64,000 bases of DNA from Rosettibacter sp037481715 (GTDB lineage: Bacteria; Bacteroidota; Ignavibacteria; Ignavibacteriales; Melioribacteraceae). Below, piece after piece: positions 15,721 to 24,144 of this stretch. The stretch spans positions 62,001 through 126,000 of the forward strand of contig JBBFLD010000008.1 in the NCBI GenBank assembly GCA_037481715.1. Direction: 5' to 3'. How positions within the stretch are numbered: the stretch's first letter is position 1; every line of letters starts with the position of its first letter. A model generated the notes under the pieces. That model had not been told where the DNA came from and did not search any database. It worked only from the letters and a program-made list of their open reading frames with translations. The translations under genes and the position numbers were made by a program.

Positions 15721-16575
15721 TTATCCCAGATAAGCTCTTAAATTTTTGCTTCTTGATGTATGACGCAATCTTCTAATTGCTTTTTCTTTTATCTGTCGAA
15801 CTCTTTCCCTTGTAAGATTAAATTTTTCTCCAATTTCTTCGAGTGTAAGTGAATGTTCTCCATTTAATCCAAAATAAAGTTTAATTACTTCAGCTTCTCT
15901 GTCGGTTAAAGTAGAAAGAGCTCTTTCAATTTCCTTTTTGAGAGATTCATTCATCAATCTATAATCTGGAGAAGGCACTTCTTCGTTTGACAGAACATCA
16001 AGAAGACGGTTATCTTCTCCTTGAGCAAAAGGTGCATCCATTGAAACATGTCTGCCCGAAACTCTGAGAGCATCATTAATTTCACTTATATCCATATCAA
16101 GCTCTTGAGCTAATTCTTGTGCACTTGGTTCGCGTTCAAATTCCTGTTCGAGATTGCTGTATGCTTTACCAATTTTATTTAATGCACCAACTCTATTTAA
16201 TGGAAGCCGAACAATTCTTGATTGTTCTGCAAGAGCTTGAAGGATTGATTGTCTAATCCACCAGACGGCATAGGAAATAAATTTAAATCCGCGGGTTTCA
16301 TCAAATCTTTTTGCAGCTTTAATTAAACCAAGATTTCCTTCATTAATTAAATCACCAAGCGATAATCCCTGATTTTGATATTGTTTTGCTACTGAAACTA
16401 CAAAACGCAGATTGGCTTTTACAAGTTTTTCGAGAGCTTTTTCGTCTCCCTGTTTTATTCTTATTGCAAGTTCAATTTCGTCATCGGGAGTTAAGAGGTC
16501 AACTTTGCCAATTTCTTGAAGATATTTGTCTAAAGATAGACTTTCACGATTGGTAAATTGTTTTGTTATCTTCAC
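15721..16575 (-). CDS. rpoD: Primary sigma factor, Bacteroidota-type RpoD/SigA
   Basis: Directs RNA polymerase to housekeeping promoters. The 284-residue product lacks region 1.1, as in Bacteroidota primary sigma factors, and starts almost directly with region 1.2 (S-L-D-K-Y-L-Q-E-I-G-K-V). Region 2 contains L-R-F-V-V-S-V-A-K-Q-Y-Q-N-Q-G-L and Y-A-V-W-W-I-R-Q-S-I. Region 3 follows, then region 4 with L-T-L-E-E-I-G-E-K-F-N-L-T-R-E-R-V-R-Q-I (residues about 240-259). It lies 10 bases downstream of two microcompartment vertex genes in the same orientation, an unexpected partner set. Confidence 0.95.
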   Translation of the reverse strand: MKITKQFTNRESLSLDKYLQEIGKVDLLTPDDEIELAIRIKQGDEKALEKLVKANLRFVVSVAKQYQNQGLSLGDLINEGNLGLIKAAKRFDETRGFKFISYAVWWIRQSILQALAEQSRIVRLPLNRVGALNKIGKAYSNLEQEFEREPSAQELAQELDMDISEINDALRVSGRHVSMDAPFAQGEDNRLLDVLSNEEVPSPDYRLMNESLKKEIERALSTLTDREAEVIKLYFGLNGEHSLTLEEIGEKFNLTRERVRQIKEKAIRRLRHTSRSKNLRAYLG

Positions 16576-16585
16576 GGCAAATCTC

Positions 16586-16858
16586 CTATATTTTTTCTAC
16601 ATGAATTGAATCTACTATTCCAACAATTGATGCATCGACTGGAGCCATGTCTACATCAAGGGGAATAACAGCTTCGCTTGCTGTAACATAGTAAACTGTT
16701 TCTCCAGGTCCAGCACCAATTGTATCTAATGCAATGAGTGGAGAAGAAACTTTTTGAAGTTCACCATTAAGTGGCTGTACCAATTGCATTTTGTAGCCTG
16801 TCATGGATTCATATTTGCGTGTTGCCCAAATTGTTCCGATGACTTTTCCAAGATACAT
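16586..16858 (-). CDS. EutN/CcmL family microcompartment vertex protein (second of two)
   Basis: Members of this family form pentamers that cap the vertices of bacterial microcompartments. The 90-residue product has the family hallmarks: M-Y-L-G-K-V-I-G-T-I-W-A-T at the start, L-V-Q-P-L in the second strand, and D-T-I-G-A-G-P-G-E-T-V-Y-Y (residues about 45-57), followed by A-S-x-A and V-D-A-S-I-V-G-I-V-D. It lies 5 bases after its paralogue. No BMC-H hexamer or aldehyde-processing enzyme is in the window, so the shell it would belong to is unknown. An orphan, non-compartment role cannot be excluded. Confidence 0.93.
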   Translation of the reverse strand: MYLGKVIGTIWATRKYESMTGYKMQLVQPLNGELQKVSSPLIALDTIGAGPGETVYYVTASEAVIPLDVDMAPVDASIVGIVDSIHVEKI

Positions 16859-16863
16859 TTTGA

Positions 16864-17139
16864 TTACTCTTTAATTGCAATATCTAATTTGTCAACAATT
16901 GCCATAATAACGGCATCAACAGGTTTATTTTTTGTAAAAGTAGTTTGACGAGCCGAACTGCCCTGTGCAACGAGTACAACTTCTCCAACACCTGCCCCCA
17001 CTGAATCGACAGCTATTACAGTAGATTCTTTTGGTGTATAATCAAGATTTAATTGACGAACAATTAGAAATTTAGCTCCAACAAGATTTTCATCTTTTTT
17101 AGTTGACCAAACTGTACCAATCACTTTGCCAAGTATCAA
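16864..17139 (-). CDS. EutN/CcmL family microcompartment vertex protein (first of two)
   Basis: A 91-residue BMC-P protein with M-I-L-G-K-V-I-G-T-V-W-S-T, L-I-V-R-Q-L-N and D-S-V-G-A-G-V-G-E-V-V-L-V-A-Q-G-S-S-A-R (residues about 45-64). It ends with P-V-D-A-V-I-M-A-I-V-D. It is clearly diverged from the neighbouring copy, so this is not a recent duplication. The start is TTG in a 4-base overlap (TTGA) with the stop codon of the PIN-domain gene, which suggests coupled translation. Two or three BMC-P paralogues are usual in full BMC loci; here they stand without other shell genes. Confidence 0.93.
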   Translation of the reverse strand: MILGKVIGTVWSTKKDENLVGAKFLIVRQLNLDYTPKESTVIAVDSVGAGVGEVVLVAQGSSARQTTFTKNKPVDAVIMAIVDKLDIAIKE

Positions 17140-17534
17140 TTACTCCCTCTTAAATTTTTTGGTTGAATTATTTTTAGATTAATTTTTTTATATCTCTCTA
17201 TATTATTGGTAAGAATTATCATATCATTAATTTTAGCTATTGTACAGAATAAAGCATCACGAACGGTTGCAACTTTATTAAAAAATTCTGAAATGTTCAA
17301 ACTGTATCTGGCATTTAATCCAAGAACTTTTAATGCTTTCATCAGATTGTCAACAGCTTCTTTTTCATCTTTGTTAACTGCAGCAAAATATAATTCTGCA
17401 GAATTAATAACAGTTGTAAAGCAAATTCCATTTGTCATTGCAATTTCAAGGTCTGATAAAGTATTTTTATCATTATGCTGCAAATGTTCGAGCAAAACAT
17501 CTGTTTCAATTAAAAAATGTTTTTCATTTTTCAT
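17136..17534 (-). CDS. PIN-domain protein, VapC-like
   Basis: PIN domains are metal-dependent ribonuclease folds, often the toxin of VapBC-type systems. The 132-residue product has the expected acidic pattern: Asp12 in L-I-E-T-D-V-L-L-E-H-L, Glu47 in N-S-A-E-L-Y-F-A-A, and Asp93 in R-D-A-L-F-C-T-I-A. The usual closing T-N-N segment is at 109-111. It overlaps the upstream 98-residue gene by 11 bases and the downstream EutN gene by 4. The size and the small overlapping partner upstream fit a toxin-antitoxin pair. A housekeeping RNase role within the operon is the alternative. Confidence 0.75.
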   Translation of the reverse strand: MKNEKHFLIETDVLLEHLQHNDKNTLSDLEIAMTNGICFTTVINSAELYFAAVNKDEKEAVDNLMKALKVLGLNARYSLNISEFFNKVATVRDALFCTIAKINDMIILTNNIERYKKINLKIIQPKNLRGSN

Positions 17535-17820
17535 TTATTCTTGCTTGAATGTTCGAATTAACTAAACTTCCTTTTGATTTCAGAAAGTTCAAAACAACAT
17601 TGTCTGGTAATTTTTGTATAAATTTAATTTGGTTGAATAAATTAATGTCTAAACCAGAATTTTCTACTGCTTTAATTGTTTCTCCGTAAATATCAATTTT
17701 AACTTCATGGAATCCATTGTTGAATAGATTTTTTAATTCTTCGAATGGCAAGTCTAAAGAACCATCACTTTTTATTTTCGTTTCAAATGAAAGCAGCTTT
17801 GATAAATTTTCTTCATTCAT
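17524..17820 (-). CDS. Small protein upstream of the PIN gene, possible antitoxin
   Basis: A 98-residue protein that I do not recognise with certainty. The first 45 residues (E-T-K-I-K-S-D-G-S-L-D-L-P-F-E-E-L) have the look of a short beta-hairpin DNA-binding or dimerisation unit of the AbrB/VapB kind, though weakly. The C-terminal half has a K-L-P-D-N-V-V-L-N-F-L-K-S-K-G-S-L stretch that could wrap a toxin. It overlaps deoB by 8 bases upstream and the PIN gene by 11 bases downstream. The antitoxin reading rests mainly on size and position. Confidence 0.6.
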   Translation of the reverse strand: MNEENLSKLLSFETKIKSDGSLDLPFEELKNLFNNGFHEVKIDIYGETIKAVENSGLDINLFNQIKFIQKLPDNVVLNFLKSKGSLVNSNIQARINEK

Positions 17821-18976
17821 TTAAAAAACTCCTTCCATAAAGACAATTGTTTACTTTGAAGAAATGTGCAACTGTTTGAGCAACATCAGAAAATGATTTT
17901 CTTATCCCTAAGTTTTTTCCTTTTTTATTTTTTCTATAAAATAAAACTGGAACATATTCACGGCTGTGGTCAGTGCTTGGAGTAGTTGGGTCGTTGCCAT
18001 GGTCTGCAGTAATTATTAATGCATCAGTTTCATCTAAATTGTTCAATATTTCTGGAAGGTGATTATCAAATTCTTCTAATGCATTTGCAAAACCATAAGG
18101 GTCGTTTCTGTGTCCATAATAAACATCGAAATCAACAAGATTTGCAAATATGAATGAATTAGATACTTCTGCAGAAGTTGAAATAATGTTCTCAATTCCT
18201 TCAGAATTTGATTTTGTTTTAATCTGAACTTTTATTCCCCGGTAATTAAAAAGGTCATTTATTTTGCCAATTGCTATTGTTTGAATTCCTTCATTGTAAA
18301 GATAATCTAAGATTGTGTTGTCAAAAGGGTCTAATGAAAAATCTTTTCTGTTTGTAGTTCTTTGATAATTATTTGATGTACCAACAAATGGTCTTGCTAT
18401 TACTCTTGCTACTGCATTATCTCCAGTTAAAACTTTTGTTCTTGATATTTCACAAATCTCGTATAATCTGTTAAGTGGAATTACTTCTTCGTGAGCTGCA
18501 ATTTGAAAAACAGAATCTGCAGAAGTGTAAACTATTGGGAATTTTGTTTTAACATGTTCATCTCCAAGCTTCATTATGATTTCAGTGCCCGAAGCAGGAA
18601 TATTTCCAAGAATCCCTTCTAATTTTGTTTCTTTCAGAAATTTATCAATAATTTCTTTTGGAAATCCATTGGGAAAAAGTGGGAAAGATTTTTCAATTTT
18701 TAATCCTGCAATTTCCCAGTGTCCTGTAGTTGAATCTTTGCCAGCAGAAACTTCTGCCATTTTTCCAAATGATGCGAGAGGATTTAATTGTGGTGATATT
18801 CCTCTAATGGGCTCGATGTTGCCAAGACCAAGTTTTTCAAGATTAGGCAGATTTAGTCCACCAACAAACTCTGCCATATTTGATAAAGTATTGCTCCCTT
18901 CGTCGTTGTATTTAGAAGCATCAGGTAATTCCCCGATGCCAAGTCCATCAAGTATGATTACAATAAAATTATTCAC
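17813..18976 (-). CDS. deoB: Phosphopentomutase
   Basis: Interconverts ribose/deoxyribose 1- and 5-phosphates in nucleoside salvage and breakdown. The 387-residue product has the alkaline-phosphatase-superfamily fold with the first metal ligand Asp10 in I-I-L-D-G-L-G-I-G. The phosphopentomutase hallmark D-S-T-T-G-H-W-E is near residues 80-90, and the C-terminal ligands lie in T-A-D-H-G-N-D-P-T and S-T-D-H-S-R-E-Y-V-P. The length is usual. It lies 8 bases after the GAF/GGDEF gene and overlaps the next gene. It is adjacent to microcompartment genes and, elsewhere in the window, adenosine deaminase; this may be meaningful. Confidence 0.96.
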   Translation of the reverse strand: MNNFIVIILDGLGIGELPDASKYNDEGSNTLSNMAEFVGGLNLPNLEKLGLGNIEPIRGISPQLNPLASFGKMAEVSAGKDSTTGHWEIAGLKIEKSFPLFPNGFPKEIIDKFLKETKLEGILGNIPASGTEIIMKLGDEHVKTKFPIVYTSADSVFQIAAHEEVIPLNRLYEICEISRTKVLTGDNAVARVIARPFVGTSNNYQRTTNRKDFSLDPFDNTILDYLYNEGIQTIAIGKINDLFNYRGIKVQIKTKSNSEGIENIISTSAEVSNSFIFANLVDFDVYYGHRNDPYGFANALEEFDNHLPEILNNLDETDALIITADHGNDPTTPSTDHSREYVPVLFYRKNKKGKNLGIRKSFSDVAQTVAHFFKVNNCLYGRSFLNE

Positions 18977-18984
18977 GCAATCTC

Positions 18985-20847
18985 TTAAATGCTTTTTACT
19001 GTATTGCCTCCCTTTTCGAGAGCTTTTTTAAGTGCTAGTTCTGCATTATAAAGAATTTCTTTAACATCAGTTTTATTGGTAGTTGCTGCAACTCCAATTG
19101 AAACTGTAAAAGTTGTTTGACGAGAAACAACTGCTATTGGCTTCCGTGCAATTTTTATTCTTAATTTTTCTGCCCACAGGAAAACATCTTTTGGTGTTGT
19201 ATTGAAAAAATAAACAGCAAAAATTCTTTCATCTAATCTGCCCCAAATGTTCATTGGGGTCATTTCATCTTTTATCATCTGTGAAATTGCTTTCAAGACT
19301 TTAGGAAAAGGATTGCCATCAAATAATGATTCCTGTTCAAGAAAGTCATCAATTTTAATTAAAGCTAAACCACCTGGAAGATTTAATTCTTTGCTTCTTA
19401 CAAGGTCAATTGTTAGTCGTTCAACAAATGCATCATAATTCAATGCTTTTGTTTCTATGTCATATGTCAAAAGATTTTTCAGAATATTTATTGTAGAATA
19501 AGAATGCAGAATGAATGCAAAAAATTTTGTAGCATTTTTGATGAATGTTACTTCGTTGTTTGTGTAAATATTTTTTTTAAGGCTTTCGAAGCAAAGAACT
19601 CCATAATTTTGCTCATCATAAACAAGTGGAATTGCAAGGAATGAACCATCAAAACTGACATCTTCATTTTTCGAAAAGCGAGGAATTTCAATGCTTGATG
19701 TGTCATCAATTTTTACTGGAGTAAAACTTAAAATTGCTTTTCCTACAAGAGTTCCGTTTAATTCGATTTCAAGATTTTCTCCAGCATATTTGAGAGAAGT
19801 TTTATTGATAATTTTTGCTATCTTAAATTTTTGTTCGACAGGATTATAAGCCACAAATGTAAATACATCCCAATCAAGTAAATCTCTCATTGAATTGTCA
19901 AGTGCTGAGTAAATATCTGTTTCATTATCAAATTTTTTATCGGTGCTAAGAATTCCAATTAATGCTTTGAGTCTTTGTTCTGCTTGAGTTTCGGAGAATT
20001 TTTCTTCAAATAAACTTATGATTACAGAAATAATTCTGACAATTTTTCCAAGAGAATAAATTTGTTCAATTCCAAAAGCGTCATTTACTTTTGAATCAAG
20101 AACTAAAATGCCTGTTAAATTTTTTCCATAAAATAAAGGAACCCCAACAAAACTTTTTATTCCCTGCGGAGTGCTGTAATATCGAATTACATCGGCTTCG
20201 GCATTGGGAGAAATATCGGTTAAAATTTCTGGTTCTTCTTTTTGAACAATTTTGCCAAGTATATCATCTTCTAAATCAAATTTTTGTTTTGTTATTTGAG
20301 ATGAACTTGAAATGTATCTTTCGAGTGTAAGTCTTTTTCGATTTTTGTTATACCAGAAGAAAGCAGCTGTGTGTGCCATGAATGCATCTTTTACAACACT
20401 CAATATTTTTTCGAGCACAAAACCAAATTGTTCATCTTGACTTACATCTTTTGGAAGTTCTTCGCGAACAATTTTATCGAAGTTTTCCTTAAAATCCGGC
20501 GGTTTGAAAAAATCTTTGCTTGTTCTTGTTAAGGATGGAGTAAAATTTTCAGCTGTAATTACTTCGATGTTCTTTACAGGTGAAATAATCTTAAATTCTT
20601 CTCCTTCATCGGGCTCATAAGAAATTTTTGATTCATTAATTCTTGATGTACCTTCATCGTGTTTTTCATATTCTGCAGTTTCGGATTTTGTATCTCTAAG
20701 AAAAATTATAAATCCCACATAAATTAAAAGAATAACACCAGAAATAATTTTTAGAAGAGAATCATCGGTTAAGAATGGAATGATTATTAAGATGGGAATA
20801 AAAATAAAAATCAACAACCTTTTTCTATATTTATCAGATAATCCCAT
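18985..20847 (-). CDS. Membrane protein with GAF domains and a degenerate GGDEF domain
   Basis: A 620-residue signalling-type protein. Two hydrophobic helices (residues about 9-28 and 30-50) anchor it. Two GAF-like modules follow (roughly 125-280 and 290-455), including G-I-K-S-F-V-G-V-P-L-F-Y-G-K-N-L-T-G-I-L-V-L-D. The C-terminal 150 residues have the GGDEF fold pattern (N-Y-D-A-F near 465 and F-T-V-S-I-G-V-A near the end). The signature position, however, reads G-R-L-D-E-R-I-F-A-V instead of G-G-D-E-F, so cyclase activity is unlikely. It could bind a nucleotide or act as a partner protein. It leads a tight gene series through deoB to rpoD. Confidence 0.8.
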   Translation of the reverse strand: MGLSDKYRKRLLIFIFIPILIIIPFLTDDSLLKIISGVILLIYVGFIIFLRDTKSETAEYEKHDEGTSRINESKISYEPDEGEEFKIISPVKNIEVITAENFTPSLTRTSKDFFKPPDFKENFDKIVREELPKDVSQDEQFGFVLEKILSVVKDAFMAHTAAFFWYNKNRKRLTLERYISSSSQITKQKFDLEDDILGKIVQKEEPEILTDISPNAEADVIRYYSTPQGIKSFVGVPLFYGKNLTGILVLDSKVNDAFGIEQIYSLGKIVRIISVIISLFEEKFSETQAEQRLKALIGILSTDKKFDNETDIYSALDNSMRDLLDWDVFTFVAYNPVEQKFKIAKIINKTSLKYAGENLEIELNGTLVGKAILSFTPVKIDDTSSIEIPRFSKNEDVSFDGSFLAIPLVYDEQNYGVLCFESLKKNIYTNNEVTFIKNATKFFAFILHSYSTINILKNLLTYDIETKALNYDAFVERLTIDLVRSKELNLPGGLALIKIDDFLEQESLFDGNPFPKVLKAISQMIKDEMTPMNIWGRLDERIFAVYFFNTTPKDVFLWAEKLRIKIARKPIAVVSRQTTFTVSIGVAATTNKTDVKEILYNAELALKKALEKGGNTVKSI

Positions 20848-20915
20848 CTTTCACCATTTAATTCAAATAATTAATTCAAAATTTTATTCAATAATAATAA
20901 AGTTTTGTGAATTTT

Positions 20916-21503
20916 TCATGAAAGCATCAATTTTGAAAGCAGTTTTATGATTTCTTTCTTGCCTGTATTCTTTAATGATGAGTATAAAAATGCATTTGTG
21001 CCTAAAATTAATTCAGGAAAGAATTGGTTAATATTTTTTTTCAGAACAGAAATTTCTGACTGTTTTAGTTTATCGATTTTATTGAATATTACATAGTAAG
21101 GAATATTTTTGCTTCTCAAATATTCATTTAACATAAAGTCAAGAGGCATAGGCTCGTATCGGCTGTCAATCAAATGAAAAGCAAGCATTATGTTTTTATT
21201 CATCTCGATGTAAGATTCAATTATCCTCTGCCATTCTATTCTTTCATGTCGAGAAACTTTTGCATATCCAAAACCCGGTAAATCAACAATGTAAAATTTA
21301 TCTTCAACAAGATAATAATTTAAAGACCTTGTCTTCCCAGGTGTAGAACTTGTTTTTGCAACTTTCACAGGGGAAAAAATAGAATTAATAAATGAAGATT
21401 TGCCAACATTCGATCTCCCGCATAAAATTACTGTGGGAAGTTCTCTTTTTGGTAACTCATCAAGTTTATATACGGATTTTATGAATTCAATTTTTCTCAA
21501 CAT
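20916..21503 (-). CDS. engB: Ribosome biogenesis GTPase EngB/YsxC
   Basis: An essential GTPase in large-subunit assembly. The 195-residue product shows all G motifs: G1 G-R-S-N-V-G-K-S (29-36), G2 region T-S-S-T-P-G-K-T-R (51-59), G3 D-L-P-G-F-G-Y-A (74-81) and G4 N-K-I-D-K (141-145). The length is normal for the family. It lies 68 bases upstream of the GAF/GGDEF gene on the same strand and may share its transcript. Confidence 0.96.
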   Translation of the reverse strand: MLRKIEFIKSVYKLDELPKRELPTVILCGRSNVGKSSFINSIFSPVKVAKTSSTPGKTRSLNYYLVEDKFYIVDLPGFGYAKVSRHERIEWQRIIESYIEMNKNIMLAFHLIDSRYEPMPLDFMLNEYLRSKNIPYYVIFNKIDKLKQSEISVLKKNINQFFPELILGTNAFLYSSLKNTGKKEIIKLLSKLMLS

Positions 21504-21834
21504 AATTTGGGAAATTCAAATTAATGTGAATGAAAAAATAATAAAGTCGTAGTAAAATTTTGCCCTGCCTTGCAAAGAATTTCAATTCAATAGAGTAATT
21601 AAACAAAATTTGATTTCTGCTCTGGATTTCTAAAATTCAGTATAAAATGTTATTGACACAAAAAATTATTTCTTGTATTATTGAAACGGTAAAATTAATT
21701 TTGAACTGATAATACAATTCTTCATAACTGAAGAAAAATTTATGCTGATTTGCTCAACAAGCCTTTTTAACATTTAGTTGTGTTGTTATATACCAATTTT
21801 TGAATATAATATATGTAAATAAAGGGGAATTATA
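21504..21834. other. Intergenic region between divergent engB and the GH3 gene
   Basis: No gene is supported. The stretch separates the divergently transcribed engB (left) and the glycosidase gene (right), so it must hold both promoters. A near-consensus sigma-70 promoter is visible for the rightward gene at 21653-21681. A second, weaker one (TTGTTA at 21783-21788, 16 bases, TATAAT at 21805-21810) lies close to the start codon. Confidence 0.6.
21653..21681 (+). promoter_or_regulatory. Sigma-70-like promoter upstream of the GH3 gene
   Basis: TTGACA at 21653-21658 and TATTAT at 21676-21681 are separated by 17 bases, an almost perfect housekeeping promoter of the E. coli type. It would start transcription near 21688, leaving a leader of about 145 bases. 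Bacteroidota often use a different -33/-7 consensus, so activity is inferred. Confidence 0.5.
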
Positions 21835-24144
21835 ATGGAACAAATTCCGAAAAACGAACAAATAGAATCAGAAGTATTGGTTGATTATAAGAACCCAAAG
21901 CTCTCACCAGAAAAAAGAACTGCCGATTTGATTAAAAGAATGACTCTGGAAGAAAAGATTGCTCAGATGTTATGCATTTGGGAAGATAAAAAAACGATTT
22001 TTTATGATGAGAATGGAAATTTTAGTATAGAAAAAATAAGAAAACATCTTAACAATGGAATTGGACAGATAGCAAGATTGAGTGATACTAATGGCGGTTT
22101 AACTCCAACTGAAATGGTGGAAATGGCAAATACACTTCAAAAATTTTTTGTAGAAGAAACTCGATTGGGTATTCCTGTTATTTTTCATGAAGAATGTCTT
22201 CATGGACTTGCTGCAAAAGAAGCTACAAGTTATCCAGTGCCAATTGGCTTAGCTTCAACTTTCAATACAAAATTGGTAGAAAAAATATTTTCAGCAATTG
22301 CTGAAGATGCAAGAACAAGAGGTGTTCATCAAGCATTAACGCCAGTTTTAGATGTTGCAAGAGACCCAAGATGGGGACGTGTTGAAGAAACTTTTGGAGA
22401 AGACCCATATCTAGTTGCACAAATGGGGATTGCTGCTGTTAAAGGTTTACAAGGTGATGGAAAATTCAATGAACTAAATAAAGTTATTGCTACGTTAAAA
22501 CATTTTGCTGCACACGGTCAACCTGAATCAGGCATTAATTGTGCACCAGCAAATTTTTCTGAAAGACTTTTGCGTGATGTATTTTTATATCCATTCAAAG
22601 AAGTAATTAAAAAAGCTAATGCTGTTAGTGTAATGGCTTCATATAATGAAATTGATGGAGTTCCTTCTCATGCAAATAAATGGTTATTAAGAAAAGTTCT
22701 GAGAGATGAATGGAATTTTAAAGGCTATGTTGTTTCAGATTATTATGCAATAAAAGAATTAAATATTAGAGAAGAAGCTTTAAGTCATTCAGTTGCAAAA
22801 GATAAAGCAGAAGCCGCAAAATTAGCAGTTGAAGCAGGAGTTAATATTGAATTTCCAAATCCAGATTGTTATTTGAATCTTATTGATTTAGTTAAAAACG
22901 GAATTATTCAGGAATCTGATATTGATGAACTAATTGAACCAATGCTAAGATATAAATTTCAACTTGGTTTATTTGATAATCCGTATATCCAGACAAGCAG
23001 TAATCAATTCGAAGAAAAATTAATTAAAGATAGAGAATTAGCTTTGCAAGCTGCAAGAGAGACAATTGTTTTACTAAAAAATGAAAATAATATTCTTCCA
23101 TTAAAAAATGTTAAAAGCATTGCTGTTGTTGGACCAAATGCTGATAGAGTTTTACTTGGCGGTTATCATGGAACTCCAAGATTTTATACATCTGTTTATC
23201 AAGGAATAAAAGAAAAAGCAAATAATAAGATTGAAGTGCTTTACAGCGAAGGTTGCAAAATTACTATTGGCGGTTCATGGAACGAAGATGAAGTGATTTT
23301 ACCAACCCCTGAAGAAGATGAATTGCTAATTAAAGAAGCAGTAGAAGTTGCAAAGAAATCCGAGGTAATTGTTCTTGCTATTGGAGGGAATGAACAAACA
23401 TCACGCGAAGCATGGAGCAAAACACACCTTGGTGATAGACCCAATATTGACCTTGTTGGAAGACAAAATAAATTAGTAGAAGAAATGCTGAAATTGGAGA
23501 AACCTGTAATTGTTCTTTTATTTAATGGGAGACCAAATTCAATTAATTTTATCAAAGAAAATGCTCACGCAATTCTTGAATGCTGGTATCTGGGGCAGGA
23601 AACAGGCAAAGCAGTTGCAGATGTTTTATTCGGCGATTATAATCCCAGTGGTAAACTCCCAATTTCAATTCCAAGGTCAGCAGGACATATCCCTTGTTAC
23701 TATAATTATAAGCCATCAGCAAGAAGGGGATATTTATTTGACGATGTAACTCCTTTATTCCCGTTTGGCTTTGGATTAAGTTATACTAAATTCAAATTTA
23801 TTAATCAAAGACTTGCTAAGGAGAAAATTAAACTTGGTGAAACTACTCAATTATCTGTTGTTGTTCAGAATGTCGGGGATGTGGCTGGTGAAGAAGTTGT
23901 ACAGCTTTATATAAGAGATTTATTTAGTTCAGTTACACGACCAGTAAAAGAATTAAAAGGATTCAAGAAAATTAAACTGCAGCCGGGTGAATCAAGAACC
24001 GTAATATTTGACATAACACCAGAAATGCTATCATTTACAAATATTGATATGCAATACACAGTTGAACCAGGCGATTTTGAAATAATGGTTGGTAATTCAT
24101 CAAGAGATGAAGACTTGCTAAGGACAATTTTAACTGTGGAATAA
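21835..24144 (+). CDS. Glycoside hydrolase family 3 (beta-glucosidase/beta-xylosidase)
   Basis: Hydrolyses terminal beta-linked sugars from oligosaccharides. The 769-residue product has the GH3 N-terminal barrel (about 30-340) with D-V-A-R-D-P-R-W-G-R-V-E-E-T-F-G-E-D and the catalytic nucleophile Asp302 in G-Y-V-V-S-D-Y. It is followed by the GH3 C-terminal domain (about 400-640) and a fibronectin III-like domain (about 680-760). No signal peptide is seen, so it is probably cytoplasmic and acts on imported oligosaccharides. The adjoining GH10, GH30 and deacetylase genes make beta-xylosidase the best guess, but sequence alone does not separate xylosidase from glucosidase. Confidence 0.9.
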   Translation: MEQIPKNEQIESEVLVDYKNPKLSPEKRTADLIKRMTLEEKIAQMLCIWEDKKTIFYDENGNFSIEKIRKHLNNGIGQIARLSDTNGGLTPTEMVEMANTLQKFFVEETRLGIPVIFHEECLHGLAAKEATSYPVPIGLASTFNTKLVEKIFSAIAEDARTRGVHQALTPVLDVARDPRWGRVEETFGEDPYLVAQMGIAAVKGLQGDGKFNELNKVIATLKHFAAHGQPESGINCAPANFSERLLRDVFLYPFKEVIKKANAVSVMASYNEIDGVPSHANKWLLRKVLRDEWNFKGYVVSDYYAIKELNIREEALSHSVAKDKAEAAKLAVEAGVNIEFPNPDCYLNLIDLVKNGIIQESDIDELIEPMLRYKFQLGLFDNPYIQTSSNQFEEKLIKDRELALQAARETIVLLKNENNILPLKNVKSIAVVGPNADRVLLGGYHGTPRFYTSVYQGIKEKANNKIEVLYSEGCKITIGGSWNEDEVILPTPEEDELLIKEAVEVAKKSEVIVLAIGGNEQTSREAWSKTHLGDRPNIDLVGRQNKLVEEMLKLEKPVIVLLFNGRPNSINFIKENAHAILECWYLGQETGKAVADVLFGDYNPSGKLPISIPRSAGHIPCYYNYKPSARRGYLFDDVTPLFPFGFGLSYTKFKFINQRLAKEKIKLGETTQLSVVVQNVGDVAGEEVVQLYIRDLFSSVTRPVKELKGFKKIKLQPGESRTVIFDITPEMLSFTNIDMQYTVEPGDFEIMVGNSSRDEDLLRTILTVE

